From positions 62,001 through 126,000 of the forward strand of contig JAILNC010000129.1 of the NCBI GenBank assembly GCA_024691985.1: 64,000 nucleotides of DNA. Reading direction: 5' to 3'. Positions 17,022 through 24,062 of this stretch are shown in pieces (the first letter of the stretch is position 1; each line of letters begins with the position of its first letter). Source of the stretch: Oscillospiraceae bacterium. Its GTDB lineage: Bacteria > Bacillota > Clostridia > Oscillospirales > Oscillospiraceae. The notes under the pieces are model-generated. The model had not been told where the DNA came from. It worked only from the letters and a program-made list of their open reading frames with translations, and did not search any database. A program made the translations under genes and the position numbers.

Positions 17022-17046
17022 CACGCACGGGGGAATCGTGTATAAT
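17018..17046 (+). promoter_or_regulatory. Consensus sigma-A promoter of the T-box/tyrS transcript
   Basis: Perfect TTGACA (17018-17023), exactly 17 bases, and perfect TATAAT (17041-17046). The -35 includes the recN stop codon. A fully consensus promoter fits a T-box operon whose control is exerted by termination rather than initiation. Confidence 0.95.
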
Positions 17047-17052
17047 GCCCCA

Positions 17053-17311
17053 CGTTAACGCGATGACGGACAGGAGTAGACCGCCCACGGCCCGCACAGA
17101 GAGCCCCTCGCTCGGTGGAAGAGGGGAGAGGCAGACGGTCGAATACGGTCCCGAGCGGCACACCGAACGCATTGGTCAGTAGGCTGTGACGGGTGCGCCC
17201 GATAAAGCGCGGGAGTGCTTCGGCACTCGGTGAGGTTTCGCCCGCGAGGGTGAAACGACCAGAGGTGGTACCGCATACAAATGCCCTCTGTCCGAAAGGA
17301 CAGAGGGTTTT
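17053..17311 (+). promoter_or_regulatory. T-box riboswitch, tyrosine-specific (UAC specifier)
   Basis: The leader has the stem I landmarks: GGACAGGAGTAG near the base, an AGAGAGCC segment with a facing GGTGG, and the 3' strand GGTCGAATACGGTCC carrying a TAC codon at 17144-17146. The T-box AGAGGTGGTACCGC at 17261-17274 includes TGGT, complementary to the ACCA end of an A73 tRNA such as tRNA-Tyr. A terminator follows: CCCTCTGTCC (17284-17293) pairs with GGACAGAGGG (17298-17307) and then TTTT. Uncharged tRNA-Tyr should favour the antiterminator and let transcription enter the two downstream genes. Confidence 0.93.
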
Positions 17312-17331
17312 CTTTCGAGAGGGGGAGAGAT

Positions 17332-17727
17332 ATGACCGTAAGAGAGACAGCGCTCGATTTCCACGCGCGGGGCTTCAACTGCGCCCAGAGCGTGCTTTGC
17401 TCCTGCGGGGCGTATACCGGGCTCGACGAGGAGACGGCGCTCGCCGTTTCCGGCGGCTTCGGCGGCGGCTGCCGCTGCGGGGAGATCTGCGGCGCGGTCA
17501 CGGGCGCCGTCATGGCGGCTGGGCTCTGCTGCCGCTACTCCACCGAGGGCGACAAGAAGACGAAGGAAGAGATCGCCGCGCTCAGCAGGGCGATCACCGC
17601 AGCCTTCCGCGAGAAGTTCGGCGCCCTCCGGTGCGAGGAGATCAAGCTCGATACAGCTCACTGCAACGCCTATATCGCGTATATGGCGGAGCTTGCGGAG
17701 CAGACGATACAGGAATATCAAAAATAA
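17332..17727 (+). CDS. C_GCAxxG_C_C family protein under T-box control
   Basis: A 131-residue protein of the Cys-rich family also seen at 1-230. It has FNCAQSVLCSCG near residue 18, the glycine/cysteine segment GGFGGGCRCGEICGAV, a hydrophobic helix, and a late Cys pair in RCEEIKLDTAHC. I start at the ATG at 17332, which has GGGGGAGAGA upstream. It is the first gene after a tyrosine T-box and is 18 bases before tyrS, so its expression should rise when charged tRNA-Tyr is scarce. The family's activity is unknown; redox or metal binding is the usual guess. Confidence 0.85.
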   Translation: MTVRETALDFHARGFNCAQSVLCSCGAYTGLDEETALAVSGGFGGGCRCGEICGAVTGAVMAAGLCCRYSTEGDKKTKEEIAALSRAITAAFREKFGALRCEEIKLDTAHCNAYIAYMAELAEQTIQEYQK

Positions 17728-17745
17728 TCATACAGGAGAGACAAA

Positions 17746-18966
17746 ATGGGAATCTATGAAGAACTCAAAGCCAGAGGGCTGATCGCCCAGGTCACGGACG
17801 AAGAACAGGTCCGGGAGTGGGTCAACAACGGCAAGGCGGTCTTCTACATCGGCTATGACTGCACCGCCGACTCGCTGCACGTCGGCCACTTCATGGCGCT
17901 GAGCCTGATGCGGCGTCTGCAGTTGGCGGGCAACCTCCCCATCGCCCTCATCGGCGACGGCACCACGCTGATCGGCGACCCCTCGGGCCGTACCGACATG
18001 CGCAAGATGCTTTCGCGCGAGGATATCAAGTACAACGCCGAGTGCTTCAAGCGTCAGATGGAGAAGTTCATCGACTTCTCCGACGGCAAAGCCCTGATGC
18101 TGTACAACTCGACATGGCTCGAGCCGCTCAACTACATTGAGATGCTGCGCGAGGTCGGCGCCTGCTTCTCCGTCAACAACATGCTGCGGGCCGACTGCTA
18201 CAAGCAGCGCATGGAGCGCGGTCTGAGCTTCCTGGAGTTCAACTACATGATCATGCAGTCCTACGACTGGTACTACATGTTCCAGCACTACGGCTGCAAC
18301 ATGCAGTGCGGCGGCAACGACCAGTGGAGCAACATGCTCGGCGGCACGGAGCTGATCCGCAAGAAGCTCGGCCAGGACGCCCATGCCATGACCATCACGC
18401 TGCTGCTCACCTCCGAGGGCAAGAAGATGGGCAAGACCGCCGCCGGCGCGGTCTGGCTCGACCCCAACAAGACCAGCCCCTTCGACTTCTATCAGTACTG
18501 GCGCAACGTGGCCGACGCCGACGTGCTCAAGTGCATCCGCATGCTGACCTTCCTCCCGCTCGAGCAGATCGACGAGATGGACAAGTGGGAGGGCAGCCAG
18601 CTCAACAAGGCCAAGGAGATCCTGGCCTACGAGCTGACGAAGATGGTCCACGGCGAGGAGGAGGCCGAGAAGGCGCAGGCCTCCGCAAAGGCGCTCTTCG
18701 GCGGCACGGACGGCGGCGAGATCCCGACCACGGAGCTGAGCGAGGCCGACCTCGTCGACGGGAAGCTCGACATCCTGAGCATCCTGGTCAAGAGCGGTCT
18801 GTGCGCCTCCAAATCCGACGCGCGGCGCAACGTCCAGCAGGGCGGCGTCAGCGTCGACGAGGCGAAGGTCGCCGACATCGCCGCAAGCTACGATGCGGAC
18901 GCCCTGCGCACGGGCATCATGGTCCGCCGCGGCAAGAAGAACTACAACAGACTCGTTTTGAAGTAA
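17746..18966 (+). CDS. tyrS: Tyrosyl-tRNA synthetase
   Basis: A class I aminoacyl-tRNA synthetase of 406 residues that charges tRNA-Tyr. HVGH (45-48) is the HIGH motif, and KMGKT (about 227-231) stands for KMSKS. Tyrosine-site residues in YIGYDCTADSLHVGH are typical, and the C-terminal S4-like domain (LVKSGLCASKSDARRNVQQGGVSVD) binds the tRNA. Regulation by the T-box with a UAC specifier agrees with the product. AGGAGAG precedes the ATG. Confidence 0.97.
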   Translation: MGIYEELKARGLIAQVTDEEQVREWVNNGKAVFYIGYDCTADSLHVGHFMALSLMRRLQLAGNLPIALIGDGTTLIGDPSGRTDMRKMLSREDIKYNAECFKRQMEKFIDFSDGKALMLYNSTWLEPLNYIEMLREVGACFSVNNMLRADCYKQRMERGLSFLEFNYMIMQSYDWYYMFQHYGCNMQCGGNDQWSNMLGGTELIRKKLGQDAHAMTITLLLTSEGKKMGKTAAGAVWLDPNKTSPFDFYQYWRNVADADVLKCIRMLTFLPLEQIDEMDKWEGSQLNKAKEILAYELTKMVHGEEEAEKAQASAKALFGGTDGGEIPTTELSEADLVDGKLDILSILVKSGLCASKSDARRNVQQGGVSVDEAKVADIAASYDADALRTGIMVRRGKKNYNRLVLK

Positions 18967-18990
18967 GCGGCAAAATACGCACAATGCAGA

Positions 18991-19018
18991 ACGTGAGGCT
19001 TTTTCGCCTCACGTTTTG
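18991..19018. terminator. Terminator between convergent tyrS and the C39-like gene
   Basis: ACGTGAGGC (18991-18999) pairs with GCCTCACGT (19006-19014), extended by GCA/TGC at the outside, and followed by TTTTGCG. It overlaps the end of the reverse-strand gene, so it may serve both directions. Confidence 0.8.
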
Positions 19019-19695
19019 CGTTCGATATAGAGAATATTGCTGACGATCGTCGTGCTGTGTCTGCGGGCATAATGTTCAAATTCTGAACGGTACATGTAAT
19101 AACAGCGCCCCCAGGAGGAGATGCGCAGCCATCGGTCATCCATGCCCGTCACAGTGAAATAATGGGCGCGTGCGCCGGAGGACGGGTGATAGTCGCCCGA
19201 AGGGGTTTTCTCATAAAAGGAGACCTTCTCCTTCTGCCACAGGAAGGGGAAATTCGGTCCGGCAGACATGATGACCGGAAGATCCGCGGCAAGCATCGTC
19301 TCGATCCGCCCCCAAAGCTCCCTGTGGGAAACACACCAGCGGCAGGAGAAGGGGAGACTGTAGTGCCGGAAAAAGCGCTGCATGCCCGCCGCGAGCATCA
19401 AACCGTTGATGCCGAGGTAGGGTATCAGCGGGAAATACTCCCTTCGCAGCTGATGAATCAGCTCATGGTAAGCGGAGAAGGGGAGGGGATTGGTCTGCAG
19501 GCAGACGTCCAGCATCGGAATGCGGCCGTGGTTGTGCCAGCGCTGCAGATACAGCAGCGTGTCCGCCGCCGCGATAATGCCGCAGCCGCAGAGGTTAACC
19601 ATATGATTGTCGGAAAACTGCTGGCCGCCGCCGTAGGTTCTCTGCCCGTCCAGCGCGACGGAAATATAAGGATGCTGCAGGGAGAGCATGTTCAT
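19009..19695 (-). CDS. C39-like cysteine peptidase-type protein, function unknown
   Basis: A 228-residue protein without a signal peptide. The pattern of a papain-fold C39-like peptidase is visible: a Cys before a helix (NLCGCGIIAAADTLLYL, Cys36), a His near the start of a strand pair (ARAHYFTVTGMDD, His178) and a following WLRISSWG segment in the place of the usual D-P-W-G. The usual CGP is CGC. Because no substrate or transporter partner adjoins it, a processing role is not supported. The start at 19695 is only about 11 bases from the -10 box, so the mRNA would be nearly leaderless. An ATG at 19689 is the alternative. Confidence 0.6.
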   Translation of the reverse strand: MNMLSLQHPYISVALDGQRTYGGGQQFSDNHMVNLCGCGIIAAADTLLYLQRWHNHGRIPMLDVCLQTNPLPFSAYHELIHQLRREYFPLIPYLGINGLMLAAGMQRFFRHYSLPFSCRWCVSHRELWGRIETMLAADLPVIMSAGPNFPFLWQKEKVSFYEKTPSGDYHPSSGARAHYFTVTGMDDRWLRISSWGRCYYMYRSEFEHYARRHSTTIVSNILYIERKT

Positions 19696-19705
19696 CACCG
19701 TCTTT

Positions 19706-19734
19706 ATTATACAGCAGCTTGCCCGGACATTCAA
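19706..19734 (-). promoter_or_regulatory. Sigma-A promoter of the C39-like gene
   Basis: On the reverse strand TTGAAT (19734-19729), 17 bases, then TATAAT (19711-19706). Transcription would start around 19699, only a few bases before the start codon. Confidence 0.8.
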
Positions 19735-19738
19735 CAGA

Positions 19739-19772
19739 AAAGACGCCCCACATCCAAATGTGAGGCGTCTTT
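19739..19772 (-). terminator. Terminator of the phosphofructokinase gene
   Basis: AAAGACGCCTCACAT and ATGTGGGGCGTCTTT (reverse strand) form a long stem with a 4-base loop, followed by TTTTC. It lies just downstream of the pfp stop at 19787. Confidence 0.85.
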
Positions 19773-19786
19773 CGGCAAACGCTTGT

Positions 19787-21028
19787 TTACTTCGCCAGGA
19801 CCTTCTTGAGTCTGGCGTAGCGGGGAAGGGAATCGACCAGCGGGAGCTTCGGCTCGCCCTGAATGAGGGGCAGCACGTAGTCGATGAACTCCTGCCTGAG
19901 GCCGTTGCCGTCCTCGTTGATCCACTCGAGCGGGACCTTCTTTTCGTAGTTCGCGACCTTGGAGAGGGGGAGGAGGACCAGCTTGCAGTGATACTTGCCG
20001 TTGATATACTCGCGCTCGAAGGCGACCATCTGGCCGGTCACGCCGCCCACAGCCTGTACAACGGCCTCACGGCCGGCCGCGCAGGCCTCCTCGATATCGG
20101 TGGCGGAGGCGAGGTGCGCGCCGCAGCGCTGCAGCAGGCTCAGCTCGATCCCGCGGACCTTGGCGCCGGTGTGGTGCTTGACGATCTCGGCAAGGGAGGC
20201 GGCGAGACCGCCGAGCTGGGCGTGGCCGAAGCCGTCGGTCGCGGAAGTTTTGGCCTCGGAAACGAAGCTGCCGTCGGCATAGTGGATGCCCTCGGATACG
20301 GCGACGAGGACCTTGCCGCTCTGCGCGTAGACCTTGTCGACGTCGGCGAGGAACTTGTCCATGTCGAAGTTCAGCTCGGGCAGATAGACGAGATCGGGGC
20401 CGGAGCCGTAGACCGTGGCGAGCGCGGCGCTGGCGGCGAGCCAGCCGGCGTGACGGCCCATGATCTCCACGATGGTGACCATGCCGTTGTCATACACGCG
20501 CGCGTCCTTGTTGATCTCCATGCAGGAGGTGGCGATATACTTGGCGGCGCTGGCGAAGCCGGGGCAGTGGTCGGTGCCGAAGAGGTCGTTGTCGATGGTC
20601 TTGGGCACGCCCATGACCCTGCAGGCATAGCCTACGGATTCCATATAGCGGCTGATCTTGTTGCAGGTGTCCATGGAATCGTTGCCGCCGTTATAGAAGA
20701 AGTAACGCACGTTGTACTTCTTGAAGATCTCGAGGATGCGCTTGTAGTCGGTATCGTCGACCTCGGGATCGGCGATCTTGTAGCGGCAGGAGCCGAGCTC
20801 GGAAGAGGGGGTATTCAGCAGGAGCTTGAGCTCTTCGGGATCCTCCTCGTCCATGACGAAGAGTTTGTCCTCCAGGACGCCCTTGATGCCATGGCTCGCC
20901 CCGTAGACCGCGGTGATCTCCTCCGCCTCAAGGGCGGCGCTGATCACGCCGTAAGCGCTGGCGTTGATAACGGCGGTGGGACCGCCGGACTGGCCGAAGA
21001 TGCAGGAGCCGATCAATTTTTCAGACAT
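19787..21028 (-). CDS. pfp: 6-phosphofructokinase, probably pyrophosphate-dependent
   Basis: A 413-residue group II-type phosphofructokinase of glycolysis, converting fructose 6-phosphate to the 1,6-bisphosphate. The phosphate-donor loop reads GGND (114-117), with Asp where ATP enzymes have Gly, and PKTIDND (142-148) carries the Lys usual in PPi enzymes. MGRHAGWLA is also conserved. I infer PPi as donor, which makes the step reversible. The start ATG at 21028 has GGAGGAAAG upstream; upstream in-frame codons to 21094 lack a site. The divergent neighbour encodes aldolase, the next step. Confidence 0.9.
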   Translation of the reverse strand: MSEKLIGSCIFGQSGGPTAVINASAYGVISAALEAEEITAVYGASHGIKGVLEDKLFVMDEEDPEELKLLLNTPSSELGSCRYKIADPEVDDTDYKRILEIFKKYNVRYFFYNGGNDSMDTCNKISRYMESVGYACRVMGVPKTIDNDLFGTDHCPGFASAAKYIATSCMEINKDARVYDNGMVTIVEIMGRHAGWLAASAALATVYGSGPDLVYLPELNFDMDKFLADVDKVYAQSGKVLVAVSEGIHYADGSFVSEAKTSATDGFGHAQLGGLAASLAEIVKHHTGAKVRGIELSLLQRCGAHLASATDIEEACAAGREAVVQAVGGVTGQMVAFEREYINGKYHCKLVLLPLSKVANYEKKVPLEWINEDGNGLRQEFIDYVLPLIQGEPKLPLVDSLPRYARLKKVLAK

Positions 21029-21081
21029 TTTCTTTCCTCCAACGAATATTGAAAATAATTCTTTTTTGTAAAAACTACTTA

Positions 21082-21110
21082 TTGATTCTACCACGCAATG
21101 AGGATATAAT
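21082..21110 (+). promoter_or_regulatory. Sigma-A promoter of the aldolase gene
   Basis: TTGATT (21082-21087), 17 bases, TATAAT (21105-21110). It sits in the 150-bp AT-rich region between the divergent pfp and fba genes. Confidence 0.85.
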
Positions 21111-21117
21111 AAGAACG

Positions 21118-21150
21118 AAAATTTGTAAATGTGCTATTTGTACAAATTTT
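21118..21150 (+). promoter_or_regulatory. Inverted repeat at the start of the fba transcript
   Basis: AAAATTTGTA (21118-21127) and TACAAATTTT (21141-21150) are perfect 10-bp arms around a 13-base centre. They begin about where transcription should start, so they could be an operator or a 5' hairpin controlling aldolase expression. Confidence 0.5.
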
Positions 21151-21178
21151 TAAGAAATTGGATAGGAGAATATGAATT

Positions 21179-22147
21179 ATGCCACTTGTGACCACGAAAG
21201 AGATGTTTGCGAAGGCCTATAACGGCGGTTATGCCATCGGCGCCTTCAACGTCAATAACATGGAGATCGTCCAGGGCATCACCGAGGCGGCCGGTGAGCT
21301 GAGAAGCCCTGTTATCCTGCAGGTGTCCAAGGGTGCCCGCGCCTATGCCAACCACACCTATCTCGTGAAGCTTGTCGAGGCTGCGATCATCGAGAATCCC
21401 GAGATCCCGATCGCCCTGCATCTGGACCACGGCGACACCTTCGAGCTCTGCAAATCCTGCATCGACGGCGGCTTCACCTCCGTCATGATCGACGCTTCCT
21501 CCAAGTCCTTTGAAGACAATATCGCCCTGACCCGTCAGGTCGTCGAGTACGCGCACGACCACGGCGTCGTCGTCGAGGCCGAGCTCGGCACCCTGGCCGG
21601 CGTTGAGGACGAGGTCTCGGTCGAGCATGGCCATGAGAGCTACACCCGCCCCGAGGAGGTCGAGGAGTTTGTCAGCCGTACCGGCTGCGATTCGCTCGCC
21701 ATCGCGATCGGCACCTCTCACGGCGCCTATAAGTTCAAGGCCTCCCAGTGCACCCGCAATGCCGACGGCGTGCTTGTTCCGCCTCCGCTCCGCTTCGACG
21801 TGCTGGAGGAGTGCATCAAGCGTCTGCCCGGCTTCCCGATCGTGCTGCACGGTTCCTCCTCCGTCCCGCAGGAGTTCGTAAAGATGGTCAATCAGTACGG
21901 CGGCAACATGCCCGACGCTATCGGCATCCCGGAGGATCAGCTCCGCGAGGCCGCCAAGCTCGCCGTCTGCAAGATCAATATCGACTCCGATATCCGTCTT
22001 GCCATGACCGGCAATATCCGCAAGTACTTTGCCGAGCATCCCGACCACTTCGATCCCCGCCAGTATCTCAAGCCCGCACGTCAGGCGGTGAAGGACATGG
22101 TCGCCCACAAGATCGTATACGTGCTGGGTTCGGACGGAAAAGCATGA
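21179..22147 (+). CDS. fba: Class II fructose-1,6-bisphosphate aldolase
   Basis: A zinc-dependent aldolase of 322 residues that cleaves fructose 1,6-bisphosphate. Metal ligands are visible in LHLDHGDTFE (the HxDH-type motif) and later in GTSHGAYKF and LHGSSSVPQE. The ATG at 21179 has ATAGGAG upstream; another ATG at 21172 is out of frame. It is divergent from pfp, and the P-type-ATPase-like gene follows 38 bases later without an obvious terminator, so read-through is likely. Confidence 0.96.
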   Translation: MPLVTTKEMFAKAYNGGYAIGAFNVNNMEIVQGITEAAGELRSPVILQVSKGARAYANHTYLVKLVEAAIIENPEIPIALHLDHGDTFELCKSCIDGGFTSVMIDASSKSFEDNIALTRQVVEYAHDHGVVVEAELGTLAGVEDEVSVEHGHESYTRPEEVEEFVSRTGCDSLAIAIGTSHGAYKFKASQCTRNADGVLVPPPLRFDVLEECIKRLPGFPIVLHGSSSVPQEFVKMVNQYGGNMPDAIGIPEDQLREAAKLAVCKINIDSDIRLAMTGNIRKYFAEHPDHFDPRQYLKPARQAVKDMVAHKIVYVLGSDGKA

Positions 22148-22185
22148 TCCGCTGACCTCGCCAGGATTCTCAGGGAGGTGGCAGA

Positions 22186-23838
22186 ATGAGCCAGGGACAT
22201 ATAAAAAAACAAGCGCCGAAAGTCGATCCATCAAAGCTTTCCGCCACACTTAGTAATTTTTTGGTCATCAGACTCGTTGTAGCTTCCGTTATTTTCGCCG
22301 TGGCGCTCATCCTGAATATCCCGAGCTTTCTCAGGATTATTCTGCTGGTGCTCGTGGCGGGCCTCGCGGGTTTTGATATTATCGTCAAGGCTGTTCATGC
22401 GGTCGAAAACGGCGAATTCCTTTCTTCGCCCGTCATGCTGGTGCTGATCGCGGTCGTCGCCTTCTTCGTGGGCTTTGCCACAGAGGGCGCCGCGCTGATC
22501 CTGCTGTATCAGATCGGGCTGCTGCTGCTGAATTTTGCCAAGGAGCATACGAAGAGGGCGGCGCTGGATCTTATGCAGGACTGCGACGAAGATGTGATCG
22601 CGCATATGAAGGAGCTGGCGCGCGACGAGGAGAACTGCTCCATGGCGATCGAAGACGTCATGCGCGTCAGCGCGGGTACGATCCTTCGTCTTGCCATGCT
22701 GCTGGCGGTGGTTTACGCGATCGCACTGCCGCTGTTTACGAATCTGAGCTTCCTGATCTCCATCCACAGGGCGCTGGTGATCCTGCTTATTGCCACGCCC
22801 CTGTCTGTCGTGGTGTCCATTCCCGTCGCGGGGCTGGTCGGCCTTTGCAGCAGCGCGAGCCGCGGGCTGGTTTTCAACAACGCCTACAGCATGGAGGCCA
22901 TGGCGGACGCATCCGTTGCGGTCATCGACAAGAATGGCGTCTTCACGGACGAGTGCCCGCGCGTGATCTCCATGTTCTCGGACGCGCTCGATCAGGATAC
23001 CTTTCTGAACTTCGTGGCGCATGCCCTGTACTACTCCGAGCAGCCTGTCGCACATGCGGTTTCCGCGATTTTTGACCATGACTACCGGCTGGACGTCATC
23101 AAGGATTTCCGTGAGATCCCGGGATACGGCGTTGAGCTCTCCATCGACGGTATCCCCGTGACCTTTGCCACGGCGGAATATCTCCGGGGCAGGGGACTGG
23201 ATATCGAGGAGACGGACGAGGGCGTCGGGCAGACCTTCTACATGGTCGTCTCCGGCAGGAAAATGGGCAAGGTCGTGATCACCTCCGACGTCAATCCGAA
23301 TCTGGAGGATCTGGTGCCTGAGCTGAAATCCGCCGGGATCGGACGCTGTATCCTCCTGTGCGAGGACAGCAAGGAGGCCGGGCAGGACTTCGCCGAGGCT
23401 ATGAACTTCTCGGAGATGTACGCCCAATGCAATACGCCGAAGAAGCTGCAGATCGTCGACGAGACCACGCGCAAGACGAAGGGGGCCGTCCTGTTCCTGT
23501 ATGCCAACGGCATCGAACAGCACAGCGCCGCCGCGGTCGATATCCGCGTCGCCAAGCGCGCCAAGTATGCCGACGCGGTCGTAACAGCCGACGAGCTGGG
23601 CAATCTGCCGGTCGTCAAGCAGGTCTCCAAGCGCGTGCGCGATATCTGCATAGAGAACGCCTTGTTTGCGTTTATTGTGAAAGCAGTGCTGATTTTCCTG
23701 AGCATCCTCGGCTACTGCAATCTCTGGCTGGCTGTGGTGCTGGATTTCGCGACTGCGATCGCAACGGTGCTCAATACGATCCGGATCACGGGACCTTCGA
23801 TCCGCGCCAATCTCAAATACCGATACAGAAGACAATAA
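22186..23838 (+). CDS. P-type-ATPase-like protein lacking actuator domain and catalytic motifs (pseudo-ATPase)
   Basis: The 550 residues follow the order of P1B ATPases, but nearly every functional motif is altered. After the early helices, FAKEHTKRAALDLM (117-130, like the region before the actuator) is followed by only about 30 residues before the next helix, so the actuator domain with TGE is missing. The CPC site is TPL (204-206), DKTGT is DKNGV (248-252), HP is QP (286-287), TGD is CED (391-393), and the GDGxND region reads YANGIEQH. The frame is intact, has a GGGAGGTGG ribosome site and helices preserved at both ends. It cannot work as an ion pump by the known cycle; a structural or regulatory role is possible. 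Confidence 0.82.
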   Translation: MSQGHIKKQAPKVDPSKLSATLSNFLVIRLVVASVIFAVALILNIPSFLRIILLVLVAGLAGFDIIVKAVHAVENGEFLSSPVMLVLIAVVAFFVGFATEGAALILLYQIGLLLLNFAKEHTKRAALDLMQDCDEDVIAHMKELARDEENCSMAIEDVMRVSAGTILRLAMLLAVVYAIALPLFTNLSFLISIHRALVILLIATPLSVVVSIPVAGLVGLCSSASRGLVFNNAYSMEAMADASVAVIDKNGVFTDECPRVISMFSDALDQDTFLNFVAHALYYSEQPVAHAVSAIFDHDYRLDVIKDFREIPGYGVELSIDGIPVTFATAEYLRGRGLDIEETDEGVGQTFYMVVSGRKMGKVVITSDVNPNLEDLVPELKSAGIGRCILLCEDSKEAGQDFAEAMNFSEMYAQCNTPKKLQIVDETTRKTKGAVLFLYANGIEQHSAAAVDIRVAKRAKYADAVVTADELGNLPVVKQVSKRVRDICIENALFAFIVKAVLIFLSILGYCNLWLAVVLDFATAIATVLNTIRITGPSIRANLKYRYRRQ

Positions 23839-23857
23839 CAAAAAAACAATAATAACA

Positions 23858-23893
23858 GTCTCAAACGGCCGCAGAAATGCGGCCGTTTGAGAC
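23858..23893. terminator. Strong symmetric hairpin after the P-type-ATPase-like gene
   Basis: A perfect 15-bp stem, GTCTCAAACGGCCGC with GCGGCCGTTTGAGAC, encloses a 6-base loop. No U-tract follows on the + strand. Repeat copy B starts five bases after it. Confidence 0.65.
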
Positions 23894-23897
23894 TATC

Positions 23898-23988
23898 AAA
23901 ACCTTGTTGCCATGTTCGATTACAGAGCAGCGGGGGAGTTCGAGGGGGCAAGGCCCGCCTCGAGTTCGATAAACCGACGTCCGGAAAG
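23898..23988. repeat. 91-bp dispersed repeat, copy B
   Basis: About 93% identical to 3332-3422 and in the same orientation. It includes the CTCGAG-type inverted repeat core with two arm changes (TTCGAG for CTCGAG). It ends at CCGGAAAG, seven bases before the -35 box of the recombinase promoter. Confidence 0.85.
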
Positions 23989-23994
23989 ATTCAC

Positions 23995-24040
23995 TTGACA
24001 AGAGAGCGAATCTCGTATAATATAAATTTTACGAGATTCG
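23995..24040 (+). promoter_or_regulatory. Recombinase promoter overlapped by an 11-bp inverted repeat (operator candidate)
   Basis: TTGACA (23995-24000) is followed by overlapping -10 options, TATAAT at 24016-24021 (15-base spacer) or TAATAT at 24018-24023 (17-base spacer). Arms CGAATCTCGTA (24007-24017) and TACGAGATTCG (24030-24040) are perfect inverted repeats that bracket the -10 and the transcription start. This is a classical position for a repressor operator. A structured 5' end is the alternative. Confidence 0.75.
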
Positions 24041-24062
24041 AAACAGGGGGAAAACAGCATTT

